Below are positions 1-11,691 of a stretch of 64,000 nt of DNA, in pieces. Made by a program: the position numbers and the translations under genes. Origin of the DNA: Brachycybe producta. Lineage: Eukaryota > Arthropoda > Diplopoda > Playtdesmida > Andrognathidae. Position 1 is the first letter of the stretch. Each line of letters opens with the position of its first letter. The notes beneath the pieces are model-generated. The model worked only from the letters and a program-made list of their open reading frames with translations. It was not told the DNA's origin and ran no database searches. The stretch lies in the NCBI GenBank assembly GCA_036925085.1, contig JAUPFP010000039.1, forward strand, positions 683,501 through 747,500. The letters are read 5' to 3'.

Positions 1-371
1 CCGTTGGTGGTGTCTCGTGTGAACACTCCCATAGTAATGAATGTTCTGCTAAAAACGAACACTTTTTGTGGCGACACAAAGTATTTCGTGTGAAGCGGCT
101 CTGGATATGAAGATCATGAAAGAAGTCGAGTTCGACTTGAACCTTGACTTCGACCTTTTATATATAGCGTGGTTAAAACTAGTTTCGTTCAATTTCGACT
201 TCCTAGAGCTCAACAAAACGAATGATGAAATGATGGCTTTTAGAACTTTTTTCTTGTAAAAACCTTCTGAAAAGAGAAAACTCTAAAAACTGGTACCACT
301 GTGACAGTGTGACCATGTGAAAATACATTGCAAAATTCTTATTCACGGCCATGGCCGACCACATACTTTTA

Positions 372-590
372 ACAGGCAATTAGAAATCGGGACATACAGA
401 AGTTGGCTCCACCCTTTTTAGGACGAACGGCAACTTCTATAATTGGTTTGTTGTGTGGTTCGACGTTGAAAAGGGGCGGATCATGTGACGTCAGACTACA
501 TAACCAACCAATTAGAAGTTGCCGGTCGTCATAAAAAGGGCGGAGCCAACTTCTGTTTGTCCCGATTTCTAATTGCCTGTCATACTTTCA
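372..590. mobile_element. GGGCGG-box MITE, copy 1
   Basis: Terminal inverted repeats start ACAGGCAATTAGAAATCGGG and end with the complement. Internal inverted blocks contain CCGCCC/GGGCGG and CCAATTAGAAGTTG. Flanks CATACTTTTA and CATACTTTCA suggest a 10-bp target duplication with one change. Non-coding. Confidence 0.85.
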
Positions 591-1423
591 CTAGATGGCA
601 TTCATTATTTCAGAATTTTCATTTCAGAGGTGTTGTTCAGCTTTAAAAAGACTTGAAATTAAATAATTTCAAAATATATTAGAAAAAAAAAACATTTTGT
701 AAGGAGTCTATGACAATATTTTTCATTAATAAATTGAAGGAGAAAATAAATCATTCATCAAAAGAAGAAATTTTTGAAAACTTCAAACAATAATAATACA
801 CGTACAAAATGTCAATCATCTTTTCTTTTCAACACGTTTATGTTTATTCTAATATGTCTTTTTTTTTTTCAGAGAAAAAGAGAGTCTGAATAATTTATAG
901 TAAATACATAAAGGTCCTGTTTTTAATGGATGATGATCGTAATTTCAAAAGTGCAAAAAAACAACATATAGATTGTTTTTTTTTGTTTTTTTTGCTGAGA
1001 TTGTCATAATAAACTCATAACAATATTTCTTTGCACATTGTTTGAAATTATACTGTGTGTTTGTGTGTGCCAAAGGCGTTATATTGTTTACAGACATTGT
1101 CATCATCATCATTATCAAGTGTTCCACTCAACAACTCTCTCCCCGTCCTTCTCCTATAACCACCCTTCTCCCATAACCATGCGTCCCCTATAACCACCAC
1201 CCTTTCCTATCCAAAATCTCTTTTAGAACTCGGATTTCCTTCCTGTAAAACAAAATGTACTTTTTACACGATCTATATATGAAAAAAAAAAAAGGATGAT
1301 GTGAAAGAATCTTCTTCAGAGATGTGTTTTCTTTACAAATTTCACCCCAGTTTCAACACCCTGTAATAGGCTTAATTCTGACAGTTCACATGGTTACAAT
1401 AGCCAGGGTTGAATGACACTCTT

Positions 1424-1858
1424 ATGCCGCAGTCACACTAGGCTGGTTTCCCAGCCGCTGGTTGCTGCTGGCTGGTTGTAGCGCTCTAGCAGCATAGTCT
1501 GAACTGCTACCAGCAGCTGCTTTTCCCAGCATGCTAGTGATTTTAACAGTGGCTGGTGAAGTTGGACATGTCCAACTTTAGCAGCTACCAGCTGGTCATG
1601 TGACTCCCTTCCTGCTGCTGCCATCTAGTGTGAACTTTTTGTTGCTAGTAGTGGCACTAGTGGTAGTTGAAACTCCACTGCTTGGGTTGGTTGTTGTTAG
1701 AGTTTGTGTTTTTGCAAGACGATGATTGGATGACTTGCACTGCTAATACCAGCAGTGACTGGACAAGTGTGAACCCAAAGCAGCTGCTGCTTGCTGTTGC
1801 TGCTAATAGCCAGCAGCAACCAGCAGCTTGTAAACCAGCCTAGTGTGACTGCCGCTTA
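1424..1858. mobile_element. CAGC-rich MITE with ~50-bp inverted ends
   Basis: The left end GCCGCAGTCACACTAGGCTG is mirrored by the right end CAGCCTAGTGTGACTGCCGC. The interior is a dense field of CAGCTGCTGG-type words on both strands. The flanks TTAT/TTAA hint at a TTAA target. The open frame across it is a by-product. Confidence 0.8.
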
Positions 1859-1962
1859 AAGGTGGGTTTTCATGCACGCTTTGACCTTTCAAATGCATGC
1901 GCTCTGAGCTGTGTGAGGTGAGCTAAACACAGCATGCAACGCATGTGCAAAACGCACTGGCT

Positions 1963-2165
1963 GAAACTCACTTAAACTGGCTTCACCTCCCTTAAACTCG
2001 CTTAAACTGGAGTTAAAGTCGCTTAAACTGGTTGAAGCGCACTTAAACTGCCTTAAAAACTAACAAAAAATCGCTTAACTGCCTTAAACTGGCTTCACCT
2101 CCCTTAAACCGTGTTAACTGTAGTTAAAGTCGCTTAAACTGACTGAAACTCACTTAGACTCCCTT
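1963..2165. repeat. Degenerate tandem repeat of CTTAAACTGG words
   Basis: About ten near-copies of GCTTAAACTGG / CACTTAAACT at 15-20 base spacing, some with CTTCACCTCC inserted. Irregular period, non-coding. Confidence 0.6.
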
Positions 2166-2820
2166 TATTCTAATTTTGGGTGATTTTGAAATAGGCCTGT
2201 TTCATTAATAATTCAATGTAAATAAATACATGTGTATATAATAACATTTCATTTTCAAATTTCCTTTTTTTTCTTTGATACTTTCATTGGCATCGGCATA
2301 ATTATACTATTGGTCGAGCCCTACTGATTATTAGTGATTATTAGCATTGTTTAAGAGCCAAACTGAACAAACGCTAAAGTGAATAACCCCTTAGCTATCT
2401 GAAAAATGGGCAGGGAAAGAGAGAGAGAGAAAGAGAGAGAGAGAGAGCTGCTTGGTTGGCTCATTATGCTCCGGCCCATCAAAACGACCAATCAGATATT
2501 TTTATTATGGTTCTTTTAAATAAACCAAACGGTAAACTTAAATATTTCATAAACTAAGTCATCATAGAAATCACAGTAAAGAAGAACACGTTCTTCTCTT
2601 TGCAGCAGTTACCACAATTCGATAATTTTTGATTACACCCATCACTAAATTTAGAAATCTAAAACTAAGTTGAACCATTCCCTTGAGGGTTTTTCTTTCT
2701 CATTTTAGTTTCAACTTAAAGGGGGTTTAAAAGTTGGGCTAGACAACTAGTACGTGACCAAACACATTAAATGCTGATGATGTGGAAATTCAGAGAATTG
2801 CAAACACCAGAAACACAGTT

Positions 2821-3236
2821 AAGCCTCGTTTTCACGGTGGCGTTAGTTCTATCGTGAGAGTAGCTGTCATGAAAGTTGTGATAGTTCACTCTCTCACGAT
2901 AGCAACTGTCTACATGTGTCTTGAAGTAACGTGATAGTTGTCTGTCACGTGACAGTGTGACGTCTACTTCATTAGAAATCATTGAGTCAACAACAGTGTT
3001 GCCTCTCTCTCTCTCCCTCCAGAAGCCAAATATCCCTACAAAGTGGATATTTCCCTACAAGCGCCGGTCACACAACAACTATTACTATCGCGATAGTACT
3101 ATCAACTATCTAGTCAAACGAGATAGTTGTGATAGTGACTATCATGTGGTTTTCACTATGATAGTTCTCGCGATAGTTGCTGCTCTCATGACAGCAACTA
3201 TCGTGACACAACTATCATCGTGAAAACGGGGCTTTA
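2821..3236. mobile_element. Foldback MITE built from CTATCGTGATAG words
   Basis: The left end AAGCCTCGTTTTCACGGTGG is mirrored by CATCGTGAAAACGGGGCTTT at the right. The interior holds repeated palindromic words such as GTTGCTGTCATGACAGCAAC-like blocks and CTATCGCGATAG. A second copy is at 36296-37080. Confidence 0.75.
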
Positions 3237-3362
3237 TAGTATTACCTACCACGTCTAGTAGCAGTAGTAATAGACCTATAGTAGGCCCACTACTTACTGG
3301 TGGTACCGCCAAAGAATGGCAAATTGGTTTGCAGCAACGCAACAACCCTTTCCTTCCCTTCT

Positions 3363-3717
3363 TTATCTCTCTCTCTCTCTCTCTCTCACTCCCTATCTCT
3401 CATTCTCTGTCTTTCTCTCAGTCCCTGTCTTTCATTTTGTCTTTCTATCACTCTGTTTTTCTCTCACTCCTTGTCCTTTCTCTCTCTCTCTCTTTCACTC
3501 TCTGTCTTTCACTCTCTCTCTCTTTCACTCTCTGTCTTTCACTCTCTCTCTCTCTCTCTCTCTTCTCTCTGATTCTGTCTCTCTCAATGTTTCTCACTCC
3601 CTCACTCTTATCTCTCGCACTGCCTTTCTGTCGCTCTCAATATTTCTCTCACTCTGTCCTTCTCGCTCTCTATCTCTCTCTCTCTCACTCCCAGTCTTTC
3701 GCTCTGCCTTTCTCTCG

Positions 3718-3760
<43 letters not shown>
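3363..3760. repeat. (CT)n / (CA)n microsatellite block
   Basis: About 360 bases of interrupted CT repeats run into a (CA)n tract at 3728-3758. All three long frames here are Ser/Leu low-complexity translations of the repeat, not genes. Confidence 0.95.
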
Positions 3761-4089
3761 GTACAGTCTTATTATTGTTATTATTATATGACTAAATCGA
3801 TAGAGAAATCAATATTGACCTTGAAGATGCTCAAAATAAAATAAAAAAAGATGCTTCTTCGTTTGACGTAATTTTTAAAAAAAGATTTGTCTTTCTTTCT
3901 CTCTCTCTCTCTCTCTATCTTTAATATTATTAAAAAAATAATAAGTATGCACAGGTCTCTAATTTATATTTAAGTGCACATATACAATTATGATGACGAA
4001 CAAAAGATGATGAAGAAAAAACAAAACTTAATTTCATTTTGTTTTCAGAGACAAAAACAAAAATGTGTCTCTGTGTTTTTGACGTTCTT

Positions 4090-4163
<74 letters not shown>

Positions 4164-4170
4164 TCTCTCT
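4090..4170. repeat. (CT)n microsatellite
   Basis: Nearly pure CT dinucleotide run of about 75 bases. Confidence 0.95.
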
Positions 4171-4513
4171 ACGTTGAGATTACACTTCTTTCAAAGCAAT
4201 TTCGACGCAACTCAAAACACAACTCAACCGATTTTAATGTCTTCTTCTTTTTTTCAATTAACTTTTCTTTTATGGAGATTTACTCAGATAATGTCCAATA
4301 AATATTTTTAAATTTTAAACACCCAACCTAACTCTAAACCTAATTAAGTTCATCTAAAAAAAAAGTTAAAATTTGTTTATGAAAAACTTTTTATTTATAT
4401 TGAAATTATTAATTTTAGAAATAAATTAGCTCATAATTACAAATGTACGATCATAATATATATTGATCATAACCGATTTCAGCCCACATTCTACTAAAAT
4501 TTTAACCCCACCA

Positions 4514-4585
4514 ACTTTATTTTAAGCAACGTTTTTGAATACTTGGGGGGGGGGCAGTATTCAAAAACGTTGCTTAAAATAAAGT
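4514..4585. repeat. Perfect 30-bp inverted repeat with poly-G loop
   Basis: Arms 4514-4543 and 4556-4585 are exact reverse complements (AAGCAACGTTTTTGAATACT at the inner left side). The 12-base spacer is T, ten G, C. The block AACGTTGCTTAAAATAAAG recurs near 41382. Confidence 0.9.
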
Positions 4586-5181
4586 GACACTTAAACCATG
4601 AAATAAGACAAAACTATAAGTTTAGCTTTGTTGAAGTTTCACTTTCGGTTGTTAAAAAAAACTTGAAGAAACTTTAAACAAGTTTTAGAAACTTTGAAGA
4701 AGATCTGAATCAGTTAAAACTAGTTTAATATTAAAATCTTTCAAAATACATTTTTATGGTAATTTAAAAAATTATCCTATTTTGCATTTTTTGAGACATG
4801 AGGCTAAAAATCATGTTTTAAAAAATTGTTTTTTAGAATATTTTTTTTTAAAAAACATGAATATTTTTCTCTTTCGTGAGATGAATTTATTATAATAATG
4901 TGTTATATTATTATAATAAATTCATTTCATGAATTGATGTTTTTTATGAATTCAATTCAGTTTCAATTATTTTATAAAACTTTAAATTTAAAAAAAAATC
5001 TGATTTTAATTAAAATATTCTGTTTTTGAATTCAATCTCAATTAAAAAAAAATGGAGAATTTAAAATAGGGGTTACGTTAAGGTAGACCCTATTCGAAAG
5101 AAAATCCACATTAAAAGTTTATTTTTAAATATATCAAACAATAAAAAATGTCTTTTAAAAGGGTGTCCCAGTAACGTAAAA

Positions 5182-5552
5182 TGTACAGCCTATAAATCAT
5201 TGGTGCGCCCACATCTTGAGTACTGCAGTACCGTGTGGAGTCCCCATACTGCTGATCTAATTCATGCGATTGAGATGGTACAACGCAGAGCAGCAACGTT
5301 TGTGATCCACTAGCAAGTGTGACTGGTATTCTTGCAGAACTGGGATGGGATCAGTTAGCAGTTAGAAGGTCTGACCTCAGCATCAATGTGTTGAGTTCTT
5401 TGAGCAAGGCTAATTATTTGGAAAGGGGTGACTACTCTAAAAAGATTAGGGAGATTTTTGCTTGTACAGACTCATATAATTGGTCTTTTGTTCCACGGGT
5501 CATTCGACAATTCAATTTGCTTCCAGAGGATGTTGCGCATGGGGAATTATAG
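5182..5552 (+). pseudogene. LINE reverse-transcriptase C-terminal remnant (frameshifted)
   Basis: The first frame reads YKSLVRPHLEYCSTVWSPHT then EMVQRRAATFVI, the standard C-terminal part of non-LTR retrotransposon reverse transcriptases. The frame is lost near 5312 and resumes at about 5319 as ILAELGWDQLAVRRSDLS to SFVPRVIRQFNLLPED, ending TAG-like at 5550. The frameshift and lack of the rest of the element show it is 5'-truncated and dead. The 3' tail runs to about 5700. Confidence 0.85.
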
Positions 5553-5700
5553 ACGTTTTAGAAAGTTAGGTGGGTGTTACATAAAATCAGGTTAGGATTA
5601 TTGACAATGCATTATGCTGCATTTGGACTATGAAGTCCCTCTGCCACAGGCCAATTGAGCTGCTTGCAGAGTATTTATTCAGATTCAGATTCAAATTCTA
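5553..5700 (+). mobile_element. 3' tail of the LINE remnant
   Basis: The tail contains CCTCTGCCACAGGCC and ends in an AGATTCAGATTCAAATTC motif. The same CTCTGCCACAGGCC signature recurs near 18130 (+) and, reversed, near 45620 and 41530, so this LINE family left several 5'-truncated copies here. Confidence 0.65.
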
Positions 5701-7419
5701 AAACACTTTTCAATCTCTTCTTAATGATGTTTTTCTTAAATTTGCATAATTTTTTTTTGTTGTTGTTGCAAAGGCCCTAATTAGCTGAATGATAATGCCA
5801 TGATCTTAATCCATGATTATTTTTCTTCTTCTCAAAAGAAGAAGAAAAAAAGCCGAACTTAATTAAATCGCTCATTTAACGTCATCATCATTATAAGAAG
5901 CCACATTCTTATTTGATAACAACCCCGTGTATATAATGTAACATCAAACGATCATAAGTGCAAGAAATCCTAAATTATAATTTTAAAACGACATTATATT
6001 AATGAACAGAGCCGCACCACGACAACCAAATCAAACGCCTCAATTCGTTAAATGATTAGAATCTAAATTAAGCCTAGATCAATCTATGCTGTCACTAATT
6101 ACCTCAAACAATTAACTGCAGTTAAAAAGTTAATCGCAGTTAATTTTCTGTAGAAGTAGAAACAAATGTGGTTGCATTAACTATGTTTAAATTTCTGAAA
6201 AATGGAGTTAATTCAACTGCATTGATACAATGTGGTTAATTAACTACATTATTGAAATGGTTAAATACGTCACTTCCTGCGGTTCAATACATATTTAGCC
6301 TACAATCAACATGGCGGATAGTGAGAGCAATCTTATTTTTTACTATGGCAAGGACTACATATAGAGAATATAGTATTTCTTGAATAGAAGAAAGAAGTTA
6401 AGAATTTGAAGCAATTAGGTGCACATACATGGCGTCTCACACTCTTGATATGCACAATGTTTAGACGCCATAATGGTTCACCTATATAATACAAAGAAAC
6501 CCCAGCCTTGGCTTTTTTTTTCTATGGAGGCGGATTTTTCTTTTACGTTTTTTTTATGATTTTTTTGCAATTTTTCCGGAAATTTTTCTCTAGTGTTTTT
6601 AGGTAGATCAGTTGGAAACCTTTAATTTGTTATGAATTTTGTATCCAAGTTAGTTTTTTTTTTGAAATCCCTCTACACCTATTAATAAGAGCGGCTACAC
6701 TCCTATTGATGCAACTATGACGTGACCAAAACAAACATGGCCGCTTTACCTAACCTTGTATTAAGTGAACCTTGACAAATAACAATATGCAAATGTCACC
6801 ACCCCCCTTAACGAACAAACTTGTACATTTATCAAATGATATAATAATCGATAACCCCCTCATTACCCTTCTACAAAAAAAAAACACACAAAGTCAGTAA
6901 AGTAGAAACAAGACTGATTTCACGTTAACAATCTCAGTGTATGTGTGATTCAGTTCATGCAAATAATTGTGTGAATGTGCGCGTGTACACGTCATTAATA
7001 ATTCACTTGTATGACACACAAACAGTAACTTCAATTTTGCTTAAGAGAATGTCGAAGTTCGTTATTTATTTATTCATATATATTTTTTTTATCTTTACAC
7101 TTCAAAAAAGTAGTGTAAAAATTGAATAAAAATGAAATAGCGTGTCAATACGCTTTTAAGTACTTCAAATAAACCACATCATAAAATGTAAATAAAAAAA
7201 AAGGAAGTTCGATAATAAAGAAAACCTTCCGCCGTTTAGATTTTGGTTTTGTTTTGCAAAAAAAACCCCAAAAGTTTGATGCTAGCAGTGATTGCGTTCT
7301 TACGAGGGGCTGCACAACCGTACCCGAGGAAAGGGTTAGCACTAATTATGTCGTGTTTATAGTCAGGAATTTCATGATCACAGTTCTCTCTTGCTCTTTA
7401 GACGTCTGGCAAATGGCAA
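5701..7419. other. Intergenic, no gene seen
   Basis: AT-rich, with palindromic GTTAATTAACTGCA words at 6110-6250. No coding exon, RNA gene or complete element was recognised. Confidence 0.5.
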
Positions 7420-7428
7420 CAATAAACG

Positions 7429-7625
7429 ACAGGCAATTAGAAATCGGGACATACAGATGATTTTTATGACGAACGGCAACTTCTAATTGGTTGGTTATGT
7501 AGTCTGACGTCACATGCTCTACGCCCTTTTCAACGTCGAACCACACAACAAACCAATTAGAAGTTGCCGGTCGTCATAACAAGGGCGGAGCCAACTTCTG
7601 TATGTCCCGATTTCTAATTGCCTGT
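7429..7625. mobile_element. GGGCGG-box MITE, copy 2
   Basis: Same family as 372-590. It is flanked by an exact 9-bp duplication CAATAAACG (7420-7428 and 7626-7634). The 197-bp element is non-coding. Confidence 0.9.
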
Positions 7626-7711
7626 CAATAAACGCGGCATTGTTCTTTGCTTTTTTTTTAAAAAACAATAGGCGCCTTGTATATGCAGTTCACAATTGGT
7701 TCATTCTTTAA

Positions 7712-8203
7712 GGTGGCTGAATATGTATTTATTTTTGCTTTTGTACTCTCCACATGGCGCCACAGTAGTGGCTATTGCTAACCGCCATGGATGTTTTTTT
7801 TTGTAAAATTTGGACGACAAAACGTCAAACGAACGTTTTTGTAGAAACATTCAAAACTAGAATGGCAAATGATAATGTTAGACGTTTTTTTCATGGGAAA
7901 TTCTGGGGTGTTTTTTTCGTTAACATTTCATAAAAAAAAACTATTTTCGCCTTTTTTCAAACTGTTATAAAAAGTTTATTTTGAAAGATATCATCATGAA
8001 AAAACTTTTAACATTATTGCCAACTATTCTAGTTTCTAAAACACTTCTTTTCAATTTTATACACGTTTTTAATTATGTTATTTGGTTAATTTCAGTTATT
8101 TTTTTTTAATTTTAACTGCATCATGTACTCCTATAAAACATAATAGCCAACGAATCGCGCCATCTGTGAGGACCAAAACAAAATAAATATTTATAAAGCC
8201 ACC
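7712..8203. mobile_element. TTAA-flanked MITE, copy 1
   Basis: Starts after TTAA with GGTGGCTGAATATGTATTTA and ends AAATATTTATAAAGCCACC followed by TTAT, a one-base-decayed duplication. It shares its interior (poly-A/T hairpin, CTAGTTTCTAAAACACTT) with the other TTAA copies. Confidence 0.8.
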
Positions 8204-8259
8204 TTATAACCTTAAGTGATAGAGCTACTTTTCTAGTTTAGAAAAAAAACTGTCAGAAA

Positions 8260-8459
8260 CTGTTAGAAATCGGGAAGAACTTCAGTTGGCTCCGCCCTTT
8301 TTATGACGACCGACAACTTCTAACTGGTTTGTTGTGTGGTTCAACGTTGAAAAGGGCGGAGCATGTGACGCCAGACTACATAATGAACCAATTAGAAGCC
8401 GCGTTCGTCATAACAAGGGCGGAGCCAACTGAAGTTCTTCCCGATTTCTAAATGCCTGT
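8260..8459. mobile_element. GGGCGG-box MITE, copy 3
   Basis: Left CTGTTAGAAATCGGGAAG and right CTTCCCGATTTCTAAATGCC with the CCGCCC/GGGCGG core. Ends are more diverged than in copies 1 and 2, and no clear target duplication is visible. Confidence 0.75.
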
Positions 8460-8473
8460 AGTTTTTTGGTTGC

Positions 8474-8757
8474 TTTATTATAATGTTAAATATGTTCCTC
8501 TAATATTGGGGTCACATTAACGTCTAATGCCGTTAATTGTCGCATTATTTGACATTAAACACAGGTGTAGCCACGACTTAACGCGCTAATGTATTATCGG
8601 CATTATTAATGACGTTAGACGTTACGCGATAGCTCGGGTGGCGGTCTTTTTTGACACATCAAAGCGATTTACCGCGTAGTTTAATCTATATTTTTTGACG
8701 CCTTAATTATTGCGATAATGGACGTTAACGTTAGTGTGGTCCCACCATTAGAATGAG
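8474..8757 (-). mobile_element. Dispersed repeat A, inverted copy
   Basis: The segment rich in ACGTTAACGTC words, including GTGTAGCCACGACTTAACG, is the reverse complement of 27804-28080. End words CATTAACGTC and GACGTTAACGTTAGTGTGG look like inverted ends of a MITE. Confidence 0.8.
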
Positions 8758-8769
8758 AATTAAGAATGC

Positions 8770-9072
8770 AAGTTCTGTAGATCAATTACTTTATTTCTGT
8801 AGCATTAGATGGCGCCACTAATCCTCTACTCACCTTCCTTTTTTTTTGCACGTGGCAAACTTTTTATTGCGTCATCGCTATTTCTCTACACGTGCTCTCT
8901 CTCTCTTCACTTATATTATGTTCTGGGTATAAGTTTGTCACGTGCTGATAATTAAGGTTGTTTTGGACGCTTTTATTAGCTAAAAGGAGGCTGCATTCTA
9001 TTTCAACTAATTGCATGCGAGCGTATGAGGTTGCAGGCGCCATCTACCGTGCAATTTACACAAGTATTTTTC
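8770..9072 (+). mobile_element. Dispersed repeat B, copy 1
   Basis: About 300 bases bounded by TAGATGGCGCCACTA and GGCGCCATCTACCG are repeated in the same orientation at 28930-29274, including the AAAGGAGGCTGCATTC block. The mirrored AGATGGCGCC ends suggest a TIR element. Confidence 0.8.
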
Positions 9073-9093
9073 TACGGAGCCCTCTTAAATGAT

Positions 9094-9299
9094 ACAGACA
9101 GTTAGAAATAGGTCAAAACTTCAGTTGGTTAGGCCTTTGTTATGACGACTGGCAACTTCTAATAGGCTGATTATGAAGTCTGACGTTGAAAAGGGCGGAG
9201 CACGTGACGTCAGACTTCTTAACCAGCCAATTAGAAGTTGCCAGTCGGCATAACAAGGGCGGAGCCAACTGAAGTTTTGACCTATTTCTAACTGCCTGT
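9094..9299. mobile_element. GGGCGG-box MITE, copy 4
   Basis: Ends ACAGACAGTTAGAAATAGG and CCTATTTCTAACTGCCTGT, flanked by an exact 8-bp TAAATGAT duplication (9086-9093, 9300-9307). Confidence 0.85.
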
Positions 9300-9835
9300 T
9301 AAATGATAAATAAAAAAACCGTGAAATTGGCTCATAAAGTCATTTGTACTTTTGTTGCACACATGTCATTCTCAGCCTAATTGCCTAAAGTTAGGCGTTT
9401 TGTCCCCAAGTTATACACAACAACAACAAAGAAGAGACCTTGAGGCCTCCTAACAACAATTTTGAGTGCATATTAAAATCCCCATTAACCAGTAATATGG
9501 TGCAGAATAAATGAATGTCAAAAAAAAGCCCTCGACATGATTTTAGCTTACATTGGACATGTAATATATCATCATCATATTATTATTTTAAATGGCACGC
9601 AAGCACGAATATCTATTGTCCACGCAAAATCACATTCATAAAAGGCGTCATAATTCAAGTCAGTCATCGATATTTTGCACGGTTTTTTTTTTTCACAAAT
9701 AATTATCTCTCTTTCTCACTCTTTTCTACCTACAATACAATACAAATCAATCAACCCCAATACCTTTAATGCTATAAAAGGCCCCATGGTCCTCCCTGAT
9801 TTATGAAATCTGAACAGGAACAATAAAAACTAGAA

Positions 9836-10672
9836 AGTATTTTAGAAACTAGAAGTGTAGCTCAATCACTTGAAGCTGTTTTCATATCGATATCTTTCAA
9901 AATAAGCTTTTTATATCAGTTTGAAATAGGGGAATCGGCAAACCAATCGGCGCCGATAGTTAACGGCTTTAATATATCGGCATTGGCAATCTTATTGGTG
10001 AACAATAAAAATTGATATCTTTCAAAATAAATTTTTTAGAGCCATAAATTAAAACAATATCGTCTGAAAAACATTGCCTGCTTAAAATTTCAAACTATAA
10101 TCGATATTATAACTTTGGCGATTATTTTCCCAATTGTTCAGACGATATAATCAGCCAATACTTTCAAATTTCTTCAAAAGCTATTATTTAATACCTTTAA
10201 CGAGTACTAAAGTGCATTACAGCACTAAAAATTGGTCTTAAATTCACCTTCATTTCTAATTTGAAGCAAAAAAAATGAAAAAATAGTAGAATATATAAAT
10301 TATTAATTGAAATGCTTAAAAAAGGCATGTTTTTTTTCAGGCTAAAACCTAGAAGAACTCAGGATTAATTGAAGGTCAATACAAGGTTCTAATAGATTTC
10401 AAGCCTCTAATTGGTCTCTTCAGTTAAATAAAGGCATATTTTTTTGCCTTACGGATTTTTAATGGATTTGCATGTTATTTCTTTATTTTTAATTAAAGTG
10501 TCGGCATAATTGGCGTCAAGAAATACCGATGCCGATATAATAAAAACCTTAACTATCGACGCTAAAACACTCGCTTTGCCGAATCAGTCGATCCCTATAT
10601 AAAACTGAACATAAAAAGTTTATTTTAAAAAATATCAAGATTGAGCTACTCTTCTAGTTTCTAAAAACATTT
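9836..10672. mobile_element. Foldback MITE interrupted by another TIR element
   Basis: The outer arms (TTTTAGAAACTAGAAGTGTA on the left, CTACTCTTCTAGTTTCTAAA on the right) belong to the foldback family. Between about 9926 and 10602 lies a different element with ends GGGGAATCGGCAAACC and TTGCCGAATCAGTCGATCCC and GGCGCCGATAGTTAA near its left end. Confidence 0.75.
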
Positions 10673-11691
10673 CCTAGGACACATCCATTGCATATGGTAC
10701 ATATATGCAAATAAAATAATTATGCAACATACAAAAATGCATTTTATTTAACGACTCTAGAAGCCAAGAAGTATAAGTAACATAATTTATTCTCTTGAGT
10801 AAATTGAGTTCAAAATACAAAGATCTCCATAGATTATCATTGTTTTAGTTTTACGTTTTGACACTAGGTTGCAGCAATGAGAAGCTTGTTCGTTTATTCC
10901 TCTCATGTCCACCTTTTCCCGTTTGTATTATTTCCTTTAAAAAAACAAGTACTTATTTCCACTTTATTTTTTTTTTTTTTTAAATGTCACTTATACCCCT
11001 TGACTTCTAATGTCTTCATTTTATATTCCGTATAAGAAATGTCACAGATTTACACATTTTCGTTGCTAAATAAATAAAATTGCAAAGTTGAACATTTACA
11101 AGGGTTAATCTGTATTTTTAAACTCATGTTAATCATAGTTTAGAATATATAATTTAAATATTCTTATATTTTTTTTAAATATACGACACGTTTGATCGAA
11201 AATGGCGACGCTGTATTGTAGCAGACGATACGACGTTTCATGTTTAAACAAATTTTCTAATAAATGACAACATGTCACATTATTGAAGTATAATACGGCA
11301 ACATAGAGAAATAACTAATATGGCTCTATCTCATTCAAAACTATGTTAAAACGCCATATTGGTATACCCACCTCGTGTATTGTCGTTGGCAGAAAGAGAC
11401 TATGCCCTATGCTTCAGAACATTACACTAGCCGGATAGTTTATGCCACCTACCTTCACAGGTCATCGCCCCGCGGCTATACCGTCACTTCCGACAAGAAA
11501 GCGGCACAACTTGATAAATAAAATGAAGCTAGAATAGATGCTCTAATATGGTGCGTTTTTTAATACATCTTTGATATAAATTACAAATGCCATATTAGTT
11601 CACCCCTTTCGTTTATCTCAATAATTGTCTAGGACACGCCTTGTGCTTCAAAAATATAACAAGCTCGCTCTTTAATACACACGAAGAAACA
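10673..11691. other. Upstream region of PXMP4
   Basis: AT-rich with poly-T runs. The stretch 11385-11530 is more GC-rich and may hold the promoter and 5' UTR; no TATA or initiator was clear enough to call. Confidence 0.4.

Noticed and set aside
3300-3844. Three overlapping plus-strand Ser/Leu-rich open frames
   Set aside because: They translate a CT/CA microsatellite; all frames stay open because the repeat lacks stops.
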